Origin: Chimonanthus salicifolius
Taxonomy: Eukaryota; Streptophyta; Magnoliopsida; Laurales; Calycanthaceae
Reading direction: 5' to 3'
Assembly (NCBI GenBank): GCA_013350335.1
Contig: CM023537.1
Span: forward strand, 45,320,111-45,384,110
DNA: 64,000 bases
The notes beneath the pieces are model-generated. The model did no database searches and was not told the DNA's origin. It was given only the letters and a program-made list of their open reading frames with translations. This document shows, one piece after another, positions 12,945 through 25,905 of the stretch. How positions within the stretch are numbered: the stretch's first letter is position 1; every line of letters begins with the position of its first letter. A program made the position numbers and the translations under genes.

Positions 12945-15768
12945 TGTTGAGCACTGAAACATTACATTTTTACCCCTGATTATTGGACTAGTTCGCTTTG
13001 ATTTTGTATATATCACATGCATTTAATGTCATTTTCTAGTTTTGTAGATAAACATAGAAAGTTTAGGGAATTCATCTCAATTCAGTGGATAATTGCAAGA
13101 TTAGAGCTTAAAAGTGAAGACCTGGATTTTTAATAATTTAGTTCATGCCATTTCTAGGGTTTTTCATGTAAATTAGTTAATCTGGATCCAATTATGAGAG
13201 TCTAATATTAATTAATTATTTTTAGAATGTAAGTGGTGAAGTTAATTATTAAATTCCAAAAGAAAGAACCTGCAATTGAAGAGGCAAAGGCTGGAATTCA
13301 AGATTAATTGGGTCAAATATCCACTTCAATTGGGCCAAGCTAAGCTCCACAGGCCAGCATTGGGCCAGGCCACAGCCAGTCCATGTACATATTACAAATG
13401 GGCGAAGCCAATGAGCACTCCAAAGTCTAACAAAGGCCCAAGTTCTCAAGTTCAAGTTCAAGTCAAGTGAGCCTAAGATGAAATCCATGAGTTGAGGTCC
13501 AAGATTCAAAGTCCAATATGCTCTATGGTCCAAGTTCAAAATTCACCTTGTGATCGACAAACCCATGTCCGAAATCCACAACCCTAATCCCTCTCTTTTC
13601 CAAGCACATTTCATCTCCACCCTCCATTCCCCATTTTAAATCTCAACCTTCCATCTCCTATACCAAAATTAAATACAACCCTAGATCCACCTACCATATC
13701 CAATCCATACATAAACCATGTTAGATCTAGGCAATCCAATCCATCCATCAAGTAGATTAACCTTAGAATCTTAAAACCTCATGCATCATTTTACTATTCA
13801 TAAATTTATATTAGTCATCCATCATTTAAGCCATTAGATTTTAGGACATTTCATCACAACCATCCACTTCATGCATACATATTAGGTAAAACCCTAGAGC
13901 CTCCATGCTAATCCATCTCATAACATACCCTGCATTAAATCTAGGCCATTCATCATATCATCTATCCATCTCAGCTCTTGAATCCAAACCCTTCATTAAT
14001 TACCATATCATTCATATAAATTATTTTTATCAAATCACCTTAGAGCCATTAGATTTAACCCCAATCTAATCTTAACCATCCATTCATTAAAATCCTAAAT
14101 TAAAACAACTTGGAGCCCAAGTACCCTCCATGTGAAAATGCCATGTCACCCATCATCTTATCACCACATACTCCACACAGTTTTAGCACTAAAAACTCTC
14201 CATGCACTTAGACAAAAACCCATCTAGATACACTCCTAGGATCCTAAAACACCTCATCATCCCAATCTTCCATGTCACACACGATTTTTACAAATCCACA
14301 ACACTCCATTCGAATTTTATAAGACAACCTTCCACATCATCTTTTGATCATCCAACCATTCATGCATCTCATCTCTCATTCCCATCCATTCATTGCATTG
14401 CATCCCATTAACCCTAGATTGCACAGTAAATTCTTCCAACCCTAGCAACTCCTATATTTTCTCTCTCATTTCTTGTACTCCATTCCAAACCACCCGCACA
14501 CACCTAAATTCGTGTGAGCCTTGTTTAAACCCTAACCTTTTGCAACTTAAAGTCCTATCCACTCAATTCCATGAAGATTCCAATCCAAGCCTTTGATCCT
14601 GTCAACTTAAACCCAGATTTAATCTTAACCATTCATCCAATCCCAAGTCCTATAAATATCCCATTAAGCCATAGCCAAAATTCAAGTTTTACCTGGAGCT
14701 CAAAAGGACCTAAGGCTGGAAAATACACAAAGAAGACGAACATACACGAATTTTCCAAGTGAGAAATCTATTTTGCAAATTTATTTTATTGTCTGTCATA
14801 TATTCTTTTCCAACTCTTATACTTGAATTCTTTTATTAAATAAATAAGAGACGTTTCTTTTAGAATCCTGGAAAGTACGATTACTCAGATTTCTTTTCAA
14901 TGCCCTTTTTATTTAACTTTAAATTTGTATACTTTGTTTAATTAATGGTTAGAACTTAGGTTGTAAGTGTTGAATCTGAAATCTAAACATTAATTAGATA
15001 AAAGTTTATGAATTTTTAATTAAATGGCATGAATTGAATTTTGAATTCTAAGAGTTGAGTTTCAGATCTAGGTTTCTTATTTATTTATTTATTTTGGGCG
15101 ATGAGAGAAGAATTTCATAATCACCTTTAAATTATGTCTTGTTTTATTTTATCATTTATTTTCCTTGTCAATTTATTTCCGTTAATTACCTTATTTAGTT
15201 ATGTTATTTACTTTGTCTGTTTGTTGTTTAATCTATTTTTAATGTTCTCTCTGTTGTGTATCTATGTACTTTGTAATTTATTGATTTTTAATTCATGTAT
15301 TCTACTTGTTTAGTTTTTATTTTAATTTCATTGTACACTTTGTTCTATGTTTATTCATTATTCTTGATTTATTTATTCATGTATCAAATCAATCTCTCTC
15401 TCCAAAAGGTTCTTTAACTTGGATTGTGAATATAGTACTCTTCTCTTGAAGTTTACAATTTTAATTAAAAATGACACTACATATTCATGATTCACCGATT
15501 TAAAAATAAAATGGACTGATTTGATGAGATTCACAAGTTAAATAAAAATGGTGTTCACTTGGTTTTCCAAATAAAATATGTTTTCTTTATTTTCTTTCAA
15601 ATCTAAGTTTAATTCATTTTTCTCAAGATTACATCATTTTAAAGGTACTAATTTAATTTATAACATATATTTTGTGATTTCCTATGGGTTCGACCTTGCA
15701 CTCATATGCTATACTGTCAATTGGTTTGTATGCTTGCGAGGTTATAAATTTAAAATTTGCAAACATCA
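12945..15768 (+). mobile_element. 5' LTR of the Athila-type element
   Basis: Begins TGTTGAGCACTG and ends AAACATCA nine bases before the primer binding site. A TATA box near 14650 divides a long U3 from R-U5. The sequence is rich in 'ccatccat' and 'aaccctag' motifs. At 2.8 kb it is long for an Athila LTR, so the left border is less sure than the right. Confidence 0.6.
14649..14660 (+). promoter_or_regulatory. TATA box of the Athila LTR
   Basis: CCTATAAATATC is the only strong TATA match in the second half of this LTR and lies about 1.1 kb from its 3' end. Confidence 0.45.
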
Positions 15769-15777
15769 ACAAGTTTT

Positions 15778-15795
15778 TGGCGTTGTTGCCGGGGA
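15778..15795 (+). other. Primer binding site (tRNA-Asp type)
   Basis: TGGCGTTGTTGCCGGGGA closely resembles the TGGCGCCGTTGCCGGGGA site of Athila/Tat elements, which pairs with the 3' end of tRNA-Asp. It lies 9 bp after the LTR end. Confidence 0.8.
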
Positions 15796-15829
15796 AATCA
15801 AACTTAAATTATTTGCCATTAAATCATGT

Positions 15830-16240
15830 AATTTTGGAAAGATTATAATTTTTGGAATATTTTTTTGACAACTCTTTAAAATTGGAAACTTTTTATTTTT
15901 GGAAAGTTCTAATTTTAGAAAGTTTCCTTAAAAAATGAAATTTTTGAAAATATCAATTTTTGGAAGCTAACTAGTTTTTGAAGATTTGCTAACCTTTGAA
16001 ACTGCCATGTTAAGAATTTTCTATTTTTGGAAATTTTCTAATTGTTAGTTTCTTATTTTAGCAAATATGTCTTAATTTTGGAAATCTTTTTTATTTTGGA
16101 GAAACCTATTTTTAGAAAGTTTTTTTTACTTTTACAAAAATCCATTTTTGGAAAGTTTTCTATTTCTGGAAACGATCCGATTTTTGAAAAATTCTCAAAC
16201 TTAGAAGTTTTCTAGATTTAGAAAATCTCATCTAACTTGT
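15830..16240 (+). repeat. Degenerate TTTTTGGAAA-type array in the leader
   Basis: Roughly 18-20 imperfect copies of (A/T)TTTTTGGAAA(G)TTTTCTA occur back to back right after the primer site, with uneven spacing. Nothing coding. Confidence 0.6.
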
Positions 16241-17341
16241 GAATCTTTTTAAATCAAGATATCAAATCAAATCTTGAAAACATGGAATTAAAATCAAATT
16301 GGTGAATCTCAATCTTAAGTTTCTTAGTCTTGTCTTAATTAAAATTTTGGTTTAGATTTTAATATTATATTTCTTTCACTAGATGTAGTTTTAGGAAAAA
16401 TATTTAGTTTAGGATCATGCATTCTTTGATTTAGACTCTACGTTAAGGCTTGTATGTTTTGTTTTGCAGGATTCTTAAATGCGCGCTTGAAAATTGCTGG
16501 AAATATGCATATTAGGTTAAGATGAGTGCCTAATCGCCTTCTTTTAATTTTTATTTTTATCATGCATTCATATAGAATTTTTTTTAGAGTTTCTTTAATT
16601 CAATTGCATATTCAAATTGCTCATGCATATTAGGGTGCTAGAGTCATGCATTAGTATAGATTGATTTATTATTGTTTTGCATATTTGCTTGATGCTTGGA
16701 TTGATAAAGTATGACTGCATTCACAATATCTAGAAAAACAATATAGTAAAATGGTTCATGCATCTCCTAATAAAATCAGTTAAGAACCATTAGGATAGAT
16801 TTGAGGGTTTCTGATAATTAGGAACCTTTTCAATTTAAATCAATTTTTGGAACCAATGAATAGTTTATCTTTAGAAATGGTGTCTAAGGCTAGTTCTATC
16901 ACCAAGGCATGAGGTCGAGTATGTCTAAGGATAAGTTGGGACGAGAAGTTGTCTGTGCTCCCCCACTTACCTGGGAACTTACCTGGCCATCTTGTGGTTA
17001 AACTCTCATTGGAGACTTAGGTTGTTTGGAAAGAAAAATAGGAGCAAGTCTAGAGACAATATTTAGGGTCCTATTAGCAACCAATAAAAATTCAATTTCT
17101 CTTAAAGAAATTTGAATCTAGATTTAAGCATTTTCTTTTGTGAATTTTTTTAAGCGTGAATGATCGTGTCAGTGTATGCTTAATTGGTCACGTGACCACC
17201 AATCTCTTGGTTAGAGTTACACCTCTTGTCAGTATATCGATTGTTGTGTCCGGAGCTTAGTCTAACTCAGTCATAGACATAGATAGTCCACCTACTTCAC
17301 CACTCTCATCATCTTCTTTTTCATCACTACCATCGTCACCC

Positions 17342-18700
17342 ATGGCAGAAGAAATTGCGGAAGAAAACTCTCAAAGACTACTTCTCGCCATTCACGGCCA
17401 ATACTCCATCAGGTATAGTTGTACTTGCAACGAATGTTACCTTTGAACTTAAGCCAGTACTTTTACATCTTCTACCAGCTTTTAATGGTCTTGATAGAGA
17501 AGATCCATACCTCCATGTCAAAGAATTCTTAGAGATCTGCGCCACCATTAAAATCCAAGGAATCATTGATGAATCTATTCGACTTCGATTATTTTCTTTC
17601 TCTCTCAAAGAAAAAATGAAATCTTGGTTAAATTCTTTACCTACGAATTCCATCACTACTTGGGATCAGTTGGTTAATAAAAAAATTAATAAGTTTTTCC
17701 CAGTATAAAAAACAAACGCCCTCAAGAAAGAAATGATAAACTTTAATCAGAAGGAGGGTGAACAATTCTGTGAAGCATGAGAAAGATTCAAAGATATATT
17801 AGCAAAATGCCCCCACCATGGTTTTGAAACTTGGAGACTTGTCCAATTTTTCTATGATGGTTTAACAATATCAACCCATCAAATGGTCGAGTCCATGAAA
17901 AATGGGGGTTTTTTGAATCTAACTAAGAAAAATGGATGGACATTTATAGAAACACTGTTGGAGAATTCTCAATGATGGGATTTCTCCATGAAAGAGTTAC
18001 AACAAACCTCAAGGAAAGGCGGTTTATATGAAGTTAGTAGTGACTTTGACGTTAAATTAGCAATCGCAAACCTAATGAAAAAAATTGACTCATTAGCGAT
18101 GAATCCCTCACTAGGAGCAAATGCTGAGTTTTGTACTATGTGTTCTAATCTAGGACATACTGCCCAAAATCATCCTTCCCTAAGATCAAATGCCGAGTGT
18201 TCAACCGAACATGCCAATGCACTTAATAATTTTGGAAGACAACAAAGAACCCCGTTATCTACCACATACAATCCTGATTGACGAAATCATCCCAATTTCT
18301 CTTATGTCAGAATCAATCTCCAATGAATCAAAATCCTCCTCAATATCAAAACCAGCCAATCCAACCATCTCCAAATCAAACATATCATGCATCACCTCAA
18401 AATTAACCCTATCATCCACCCCAGCCAAATCAGTCTTATTAGTCTAATCTTTCACAACAACGTAAACCTTCGATTGAAGATACGTTGTAGTAGTTCATGC
18501 AATTTACCCAGCAAGCTATGTACAAGCTCGAAACACAGCTTGGACAATTAGCCACTGCTATTGGTGATCTGGAAAAATGACAAATTTCCCAGTCAACCTA
18601 TTCGAAATCCTAAGGGACAGTATGATGTTGCATCATCCAAATTGGACGATGTTAAATCAATTACTACCTTGAGGTCATGAAAACAGGTAGACAATAAAGT
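17342..18700 (+). pseudogene. gag: Athila-type gag, broken
   Basis: Encodes the retroelement capsid/nucleocapsid. From the ATG at 17342 the frame shifts within about 15 codons. The open segment 17355-17708 then carries a clear Retrotrans_gag domain (PAFNGLDREDPYLHVKEFLE; WLNSLPTNSITTWDQL). In-frame stops follow near 17706, 17778 and 17974. A zinc-knuckle-like CTMCSNLGHTAQNH lies near 18132, with the last cysteine replaced by histidine. A proline/glutamine/asparagine-rich region follows to about 18700. Not functional. Confidence 0.8.
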
Positions 18701-18881
18701 GGAAATGCCTAAATCAGAAGAACAAATCAATGATCAATCAAAGTAAACGGATAACTCACTGAGTTCAACCCCTTTCCAAAATTCACCGGATTTCTCTGCT
18801 AAGAAAACATTTTCACCTAGGGCTCCATACCCTCATAGGTTATCCGCAAAACAAAAGATACCTTATGGTGACATACTAGAG

Positions 18882-19417
18882 GTGTTCAAACATGTCAGTA
18901 TCAATATCTCTCCATTGGATGCCATCAATCAGGTACCTTCGTATGCCAAATTTCTCAAAGACCTATGTACAGTAAAATGGAGGACTAATGTCCCCACAGA
19001 GGCTTTTCTAGTAGAAAATGCAAGTGCACTCCTCCAACAACCATTTCCAATCAAGCATAAGGATCCAGGATGTCCAACTATTGCTTGTACCATTGGTAGA
19101 TACACAATTGACAGGGCCTTATTAGATCTTGAGCTAGTGTCAGCCTGCTGTCATACTCTCTCTATGAGCAATTAGGTTTGGGAGAGTTGAAACCCACTTC
19201 TATCACCCTACAATTAGCTGATCGTTCTGTGAAAATTCCAAGAGGTGTGATAGAAGACGTTCTAGTTAAAGTTGACGATTTCTACTTTTCTGTAGATTTT
19301 GTAGTATTAGATACTCAACCTACTCAGAACGACAATGGGCATATCCCAGTCATTTTTGGACGACAATTTTTTGCCATGTCAAAAGTTGTAATTAATTGCC
19401 TAGAATGGTATGCTTAG
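18882..19417 (+). pseudogene. Athila-type aspartic protease, broken
   Basis: Retropepsin-type domain that would process the polyprotein. The segment 18882-19175 ends in IGRYTIDRALLDL, the approach to the active-site loop; a single-base frameshift directly after this DL removes the loop from the frame. The frame resumes at 19178 (GELKPTSITLQLADRS...DDFYFSVDFVVLD), the C-terminal half of the domain. The catalytic Asp codon is present but is followed by out-of-frame sequence. Confidence 0.75.
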
Positions 19418-19455
19418 ATTATCAATTGGAGACTTGACAACTGAACTCAACGTTT

Positions 19456-20358
19456 TTGGCCTATGTAGACAACCTTTTCTGCACAGAGGATTCATGCGAG
19501 GTTAATTTAATTCAGAGTTCCGTTCAAGAATTTTTCCTTCACTCCATTTGCAATGATCAGTTCGAAAAATCATTGTCTACTTTAGACAAGGATTTCAATA
19601 AAAATGAAATGAATGATATCACCATGTCTGAACCTCTTTCCATCTATCAATCTATCTCAGTCCCATCTGTCGAGAAGCCACCAAAAATAGGGTTTAAAAC
19701 ACTCCCTGAGACTCCCAAATATTATTGACCTTCAAACACATTGCCAATTATCATAGCTTCAGACTTAACTTCTTAGCAGGAGTCTAGACTCCTAGTTGTT
19801 TTAAGAGATCATCGTGAAGCTATACGATGGTCCATCGCTGATCTTAAAGGAATTATCCCTTTTTTTTTATTAAAAATGTGTTATAACCTTTGAAAAATTG
19901 AAAACCGCTTTGGACTTCTACTCCAATCATACAACCACTTGATTGGTCTGTACCATTCGAAATCATGTGCGATGCCTCTAACTATGCTGTAAGAGTCGTG
20001 TTAGGACAAAAAATGAACAAATTACCTCATGTTATCTATTATGCTAGCAAAACGTTGAATGACACTCAGCTTCATTATTCCACCACGAACAAATAGCTGA
20101 TAGTTGTCATATTTGCACTAAACAAACTTCGATCTTACCTAATAGGTTTGAAGGTCATCGTCTACTCAGATCACACTGTACTCAAGTGTCTTCTTTCTAA
20201 AAAAGATGCTAGTAACTCTAGATACGATAGATACTCTTGCTACAAGAATTTGACATTGAAATCTGGACAAGAAAGGTTCTGAGAATCTGGTAGCTGACCA
20301 TTTGTCTAGATTAATAATTAAGTTCATTGATGATACTCGTCCTATCATTGAGTTTTTC
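19456..20358 (+). pseudogene. Reverse transcriptase start and RNase H, RT core deleted
   Basis: 19456-19728 is the linker before RT. At 19740-19857 the sequence reads, with stops, as the RT N-terminus (SRLLVVLRDHREAI, ADLKGI). After a T-run at 19860-19870 it jumps straight to the RNase H approach (FEKLKTAL, then CDASNYAV, YYASKTLNDTQLHY, YSDH). The whole RT palm with its YxDD motif is missing, so an internal deletion of several hundred bases is inferred. Frames shift repeatedly up to the inserted LTR at 20359. Confidence 0.75.
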
Positions 20359-20699
20359 TGTTATGCCCCGAACTCGGATGTGGACCCAGAACGTGACTAA
20401 TTTTTTTTCCAAACACCAACAACCTATGGGCCTCAACCAGTTAAGTTAAACCCATAGACGATGTCTCACATGCTGATGTGGACAACATGAGTGATTTAAC
20501 ACACTGGTGACTTGAGTTTAGATACCATGCCTTTGAACATCTCTTCCCATATACCAAATGAGTCAAACGATTGCTGAATATAAGATGGTTGGATTGAGCA
20601 TCGAAAGATCTTTTCAGAATGCTCAAGAACACTCAAATCCGAGGTTGGGAGCTGAAGTTATGGTCATTTTAGTGAAACCTATCTTTGTTGTGAAAAGTG

Positions 20700-21075
20700 C
20701 CTCACGACACGTCGGCAATGGCGACACGTCGCCAAAATCCAACTCTATATTTCTCAGTTTGATCCTAGATCGGTCGATTGCCAATGGACAACACGTCGAC
20801 ACTCTACCTGGTGACACATCGACATGCACGATATGTCGAGGGAATTCACTTTGTACTACCATGTATCGAGAAGCTGATGCATCGTCTGTATGTATCGACG
20901 ACCATGCATTGTAATATTTTCTGGAGCTCTCAGGTCGTAACTCTCAAGAGACCCGATGTATGGACGAGGTGATGGTCGAAATGTCGACTAGTTCGACTCT
21001 TGAAACTACTTCTCCCAACCTGTCGACAAGATTGACATGTCGACGAACACATCTGCCGACAATGGCGATGTGTTG
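20700..21075. repeat. Cluster of GACACGTCG-type palindromes
   Basis: About ten variants of GACAYGTCG(A) or TGTCGAC occur in 375 bp (for example near 20705, 20723, 20791, 20816, 20985, 21021, 21037). Each is self-complementary or nearly so. They lie inside the inserted LTR. Confidence 0.6.
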
Positions 21076-21539
21076 GCCTGACAGCAAAGGTTTTGTCAGG
21101 TCAATTGTCCTTACTTCGCTTTTCTCCTAATTCAACACTCAAACATGTGTTATACAACATAATGAGCATTCCAACATTACAATGTAACATATATCATCAC
21201 AATAACTTACAGTCATACATTTTTACACTGCAGGAGACATATTTATCCCAAAACACATGAAAACACTCAAAACATCCAGTTGGTTTCCACGCATGGGAAA
21301 CAATAGAAACTTGCAAGTTTCAACTATCAACAAAGCACCACTGGTTCCTCCAATCCTTCCTTTGGCTCATATCCTGCAATGTAAGGGACGTGAGCAACAA
21401 CCCAGTGGGGAGAGCTCACCACAAATCCAATATACATGATATATAAAACAATTAAACAATGCATGTTTATTGAATGCAATGCGGTTAATCCACTTAACCT
21501 ATTTCACCCTAGGATCATTTTCTAAGGTGTTTTACTAGT

Positions 21540-21760
21540 TGTTACCGAGGTCATCCCCCATTTAGCAACTTCCAAGTGCATAAGTTCTCCACGAACCGGC
21601 TTACTAGTTAGTCCAACCCAATGGTTCGCAAACGGCGTTTAGCCTAATATCACAAGGTCTCCACGACTCGGTCTATTAGCACATCCAACACCAACGGTTC
21701 AAGATGGCAGTCGACCACATCCTACTAACACGTTGTACCCAACGGTTCACACATGGTGTT
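21540..21760. repeat. Diverged tandem units with 'accaacggttc'
   Basis: Two to three units of roughly 100 bp share 'ctccacga(a/c)(c/t)cgg...attag...tccaac(a/c)ccaa(t/c)ggttc'. They lie inside the LTR at 20359-24594. Confidence 0.45.
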
Positions 21761-22744
21761 TGGCTAATCTCACCAATTATAGCCCAATGGCCAATATCAG
21801 ATTTTCCAAAATTATTATCTTTCACAGATTTAACTTAAAATCATAATTCTCATATGCAAATGTCGAATGCGTGATTTCCAGTGCCCTCCTTACACAATGA
21901 TTTATCCTGAGAGAATCACCAAATTCCACTCTTACCTTTCGGTGCATCCAACACCAATATACAATGATTAATAAAGAATCAATATTTACACAAACATATA
22001 AAACTAGATTTAATAACACGACTGCATTCACCCAGTTTTTACTCGACAAGTCTCAGACACTCCATGGGCCCATACTGCGTTAGAGGCTACAAGTCTTTGA
22101 CTCTCCGACTACCATTTTTAATGCTTACATTCTAAATAGTTAGAACATTTACATCCATTACATGTAGGCAGTGTCAGGTCTCGTATTCTAGACCTACATA
22201 ACCTTTTCCATCTTTAAATGACCATGGGTCCCATTTTAGTCTGTTGTTAGTGGGTTTAAATACCATTCAATACAATACTAATTCGGTTCGAGTCTCCTCA
22301 CCTATTCAGTAGAGATTATCACAAAAATCTGTAAAATGTAAGATTTACAACTACATCCTGTCCCCCATGCATTTTCCAGCAAAAACGTGATAAATGGAAA
22401 TGAGTCTCCTAACCCTTTCTACTCCATTAAATTATGTCAAAAGTTAGATGTCAAACATTCAAAACATGACAGTAAAATAAAAATGTAAAGTACTTAGTGC
22501 CTAGTCTCGTGTTTTTTTCCTGGCCAGGGAAAAGTATTGAGACGGAGCCCAAAGGGTACAATTTAGGAAATTAAATAAAACTACTCAGTGCCCAACCCCT
22601 TCTACCATCGAGAGGCGTTTCTGTTGTGCTACTGATGGTCACCGAGTGGCTTTTTCGATGCGCTATTGATGGGGAATTTCGGCCCAGAGGGTACATAGAC
22701 AATATGTAAATAAAGAACTCAATGCCCCACTTCGAGACCACTGG

Positions 22745-22872
22745 GTGACTAAGCTCCTCCTCAAATGGTATCACCAAGAGACGAAACGCCACTACTGATG
22801 ATCTACCGTGTGACTAAGCGCCACCTCAAATGGTATCATCGAGCGACTAGCGCCACTATGGATGATAGTGTG
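22745..22872. repeat. 65-bp tandem duplication
   Basis: A unit starting gtgactaagc(t/g)cc occurs at 22745 and 22810, with ctcaaatggtatca and cgccacta(c/t) shared. It is inside the LTR at 20359-24594. Confidence 0.65.
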
Positions 22873-24594
22873 ACCCAGAGATTACAATATTGAATTTAAA
22901 CACACAATGCATAAAAATAAACACACAACTGTTAAATGTGTTAATCTTTTCCCATATTTTAATTAAAGGTTGAAAAACAATTTTTGAACATAAAAATAAA
23001 ATGATTTTAAGGATGTAACTTTAAATGATAGAAGCCTACCCTCCCTCCATTTTGAAAATCCAATTTTAAAGCCCACCACTAACCCATACTAAATTTAACT
23101 GGCTACGGAGTTAATAAAATTGAAAATAGGGTTGTATCGATACATTGGTTGCGAAAATCCACTAAGAATTGACTTAGTTTGAAAACTCGGGGCCTAAACA
23201 GGGAAACTCGAAGGTTTCTATTGCTGCTACTGCTTGCGGATGAAACCAAATAAAAGAAAAGAAAAGAAGAGAAAGAAACGAATGGAAAATAAAGAGAGAA
23301 AAGGAAAACGAGGAGAAAGAGAGCATGCTGCTGCTTGTGGTTGAAGAAGAAAAAAAAGTGAAGAAAATGGAAGAAGGTAGAGATCGTGGGTCGTTGCTGC
23401 TTTGAAACCGAACGAAAAAAAGAAATAAAAGAAGGAACGAAGGAAAGAGAGAGAAAAGAGCGATTGGAGAGAGGGGTTTCTTTCCCTTTACTTCTCCTCG
23501 TTCACCTCCTCTTCTTTGTCTTTTATAAACAACGCCCGTAGGCCTGGGCATTTTTTCCACCCTCCACGTTACCTATAGCTATATGCTGTAGGTTTCATAT
23601 TTATCCATTGATATTTTATTATTATTTTAATATAACTCTTTTTGGTAATCCCTCTTATATCCTTTATTTATAATCTCATGGAGGTTTTGCCTTCTTCACA
23701 CGTTGCACGACTATGTTATAGCCTTGTAGGTTAGCTTAGATATTTTTATTTTAATAATATCTTATTTCTAAAAATTCCACTCATGTCTTTCATTAAATTC
23801 AAGTATTTCAAGGTCCCACTAAGTTAATCTAAATAATTCACTAGGTCAGATATTAAATTATAAACATGATATTAAATTTTGGAGAGAAAACTCGGTCGAA
23901 AACTCAGCTGTTTTAATTGAAAAACACCGTGTTGACAAAATTTCTTAATTTTGAAGAATTTCTCAAAGAAAAACTAATTTTACAATTAGATATACTAAAT
24001 TAGTCTGATAAAAATATTCTAATGTTTCAAAGTGTCTCGGAGTAAAAAACCACTCCATCTAAGCGAAAGAGTATTCAACGGTTCACATTTCTCGATGGAA
24101 AATAATTATTAAAAATTCAATATTTCAGAATATGAAGATACAAGAGGCTTAGTTATATTACAGGTCGAGTAGTGACTCTCTCCGTATATTTTTTGGATTA
24201 TGTTCCCCTATCAAACTAGGGTTTTGCCAATTAAGAAATATTAGGCAGTAGAAATAGGTAGAATTAGGTTGAGATTGGCATTCCATTAGGTCCGGAATTC
24301 AAAAATAATGCATAATATAAAATTTGGAGTTGTAACTAGGTCAAATGACTGAGTTTCCAGAGTAGCCTAAATTTTAAGCCTAAAATAATATTATTATATT
24401 CATAACTTGTCATCATACCTTTGAGACTCAATTAAAAGGTTATCGGACTTAGATTGAGTCAAACACAGATCCGTTAGAAGCTCGTTTGATAATCTTTATG
24501 ATTAGAGAATCAAAAATTACAATAAGTAGCTAAAATTTATTTATTTAATTATAATTAATCAAAATTAAGTCTTAATTTGGGCTGTGGTATTACA

Positions 24595-25905
24595 CCTCCG
24601 TGATGAGCAACTCATGTCAGTTTCCCAAGTACCGTGGTTCAGGGATATTGTCAATTATCTTATAACCATTCAAATGCCTCCGCATTTGACTAAGCAAGAT
24701 AGAGTTAAGTTTCTGGCACAAATCAAAAAAATTATCTAGGATGATTCATATCTGTTTAAGCATTGTACGGACCAAATTATTCGTCGTTGTGTCCTTGAAG
24801 AGGAACAACAAAGTGTCATAAGTTTCTGTCATGATCAAGCATGTGGAGGCCACTTCAGTGCTAAAAAGACAACTAAAAACAATCTTATAATGTGGATTTT
24901 ACTTGCCCTCCATGTTTCGTGATACCCATATCTTCTGTATTTCATGTGATAGCTATTAAAAATTAGGAAGTATATCCCACTGAAACATGATGCCTTTAAA
25001 CTCAATCTTGACTGTTGAACTTTTTGATGCTTGGGGCATCGATTTCATGGGACCCTTCCCTAATTCTTTCGGGGATCTATATATCCTCGTAGGTGTTAAC
25101 TATGTATCAAAGTGGGTAGAAGCGGTGGAATGCAAAACCAATAATCACAAGGTTGTTACTTGTTTCTTGAAAGAAAACATCTTCTCTAGATTTGGAATTC
25201 CACGAACCATCATCAGTGATGGTGGTAAGCATTTCTATAATCGTCCGTTCAAAAAATTAATGAAATCATATAGGGTGATTCACAAGATAGCTACTCCCTA
25301 TCACCCACAAACAAGCAAACAAGTGAAAATATCATATGGAGAAATTAAGCATATCCTTGAGAAGACAGTCAATCCATCCAGGAAGGACTGGTCTTCTAGA
25401 CTCACTGATACACTATGGGCTTATCGAATTGCATTCAAGACACCCATATGAATGTCACCCTATTGCTTAGTGTATGGAAAGGCTTGTCATCTTCCAGTCG
25501 AAATAGAACACAAAGCCTATTGGGCTATCAAGCGTTTTAATTTTGCTCTAGACTCGGCTGGACAACAAAGAAAGCTTCAACTGGTTGAGCTGGAAGAAAT
25601 ACGCAATGAAGCTTATGATGCAACAAAGAAGTACAAAAACTGAATGAAATTCTTTCATGACAAACAAATTCTCCAGAAAATGTTTACTGTTGGTCAAAAG
25701 GTCTTGTTGTACAATTCTTGGTTGCATATTTTTCCAGGGAAATTAAAATCAAAATGGTTCGGTCCATACATTGTTCATTTCATTTTTCCACATGGTGTCG
25801 TGTTGTCAAAGTAAATGGTCCATCGATTGAAACCATTCTTAGAGCTTCACAATCCAAAAGGAAAAACGGAGGTTCTGCTCATTGATCCAATCTACCAAGA
25901 CTGAT
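24595..25905 (+). pseudogene. Athila-type integrase, broken
   Basis: Would insert the element's cDNA. The zinc-binding part (CHDQACGGHFSAKKT near 24831) is followed by stops. The core at 24987-25451 keeps WGIDFMGPF (Asp19 of this frame) and IISDGGKHF (Asp78). The glutamate expected 36 residues after the second Asp is lysine (codon AAA at 25326), so the DDE triad is broken. The C-terminal part, including [26 protein letters not shown], continues past a stop at 25449 to 25643 and then, after another stop, to about 25903. Confidence 0.85.

Larger units (their letters stand above)
20359..24594 (-). mobile_element. 4.2-kb LTR inserted in the Athila pol gene
   Basis: Left end TGTTATGCCCCG and right end GGTATTACA are the typical two ends of a minus-strand LTR of the family at 1-2773. 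Host coding sequence (end of RNase H; start of integrase, DEQLMSVSQVPWFRDIVNYL) resumes at 24595. The element contains a shared block near 21380-21420 and no reverse transcriptase, so it is a solo LTR or a non-autonomous element. The flanks (ttttc; cctcc) do not form a clear TSD. Confidence 0.65.

Noticed and set aside
15060..15100. TTTA microsatellite in the Athila LTR
   Set aside because: Too short and ordinary in AT-rich DNA to report.
23174..23560. 128-codon minus-strand open frame rich in Ser, Phe and Leu
   Set aside because: It comes from a GA-rich low-complexity stretch inside an LTR; composition explains the open frame.
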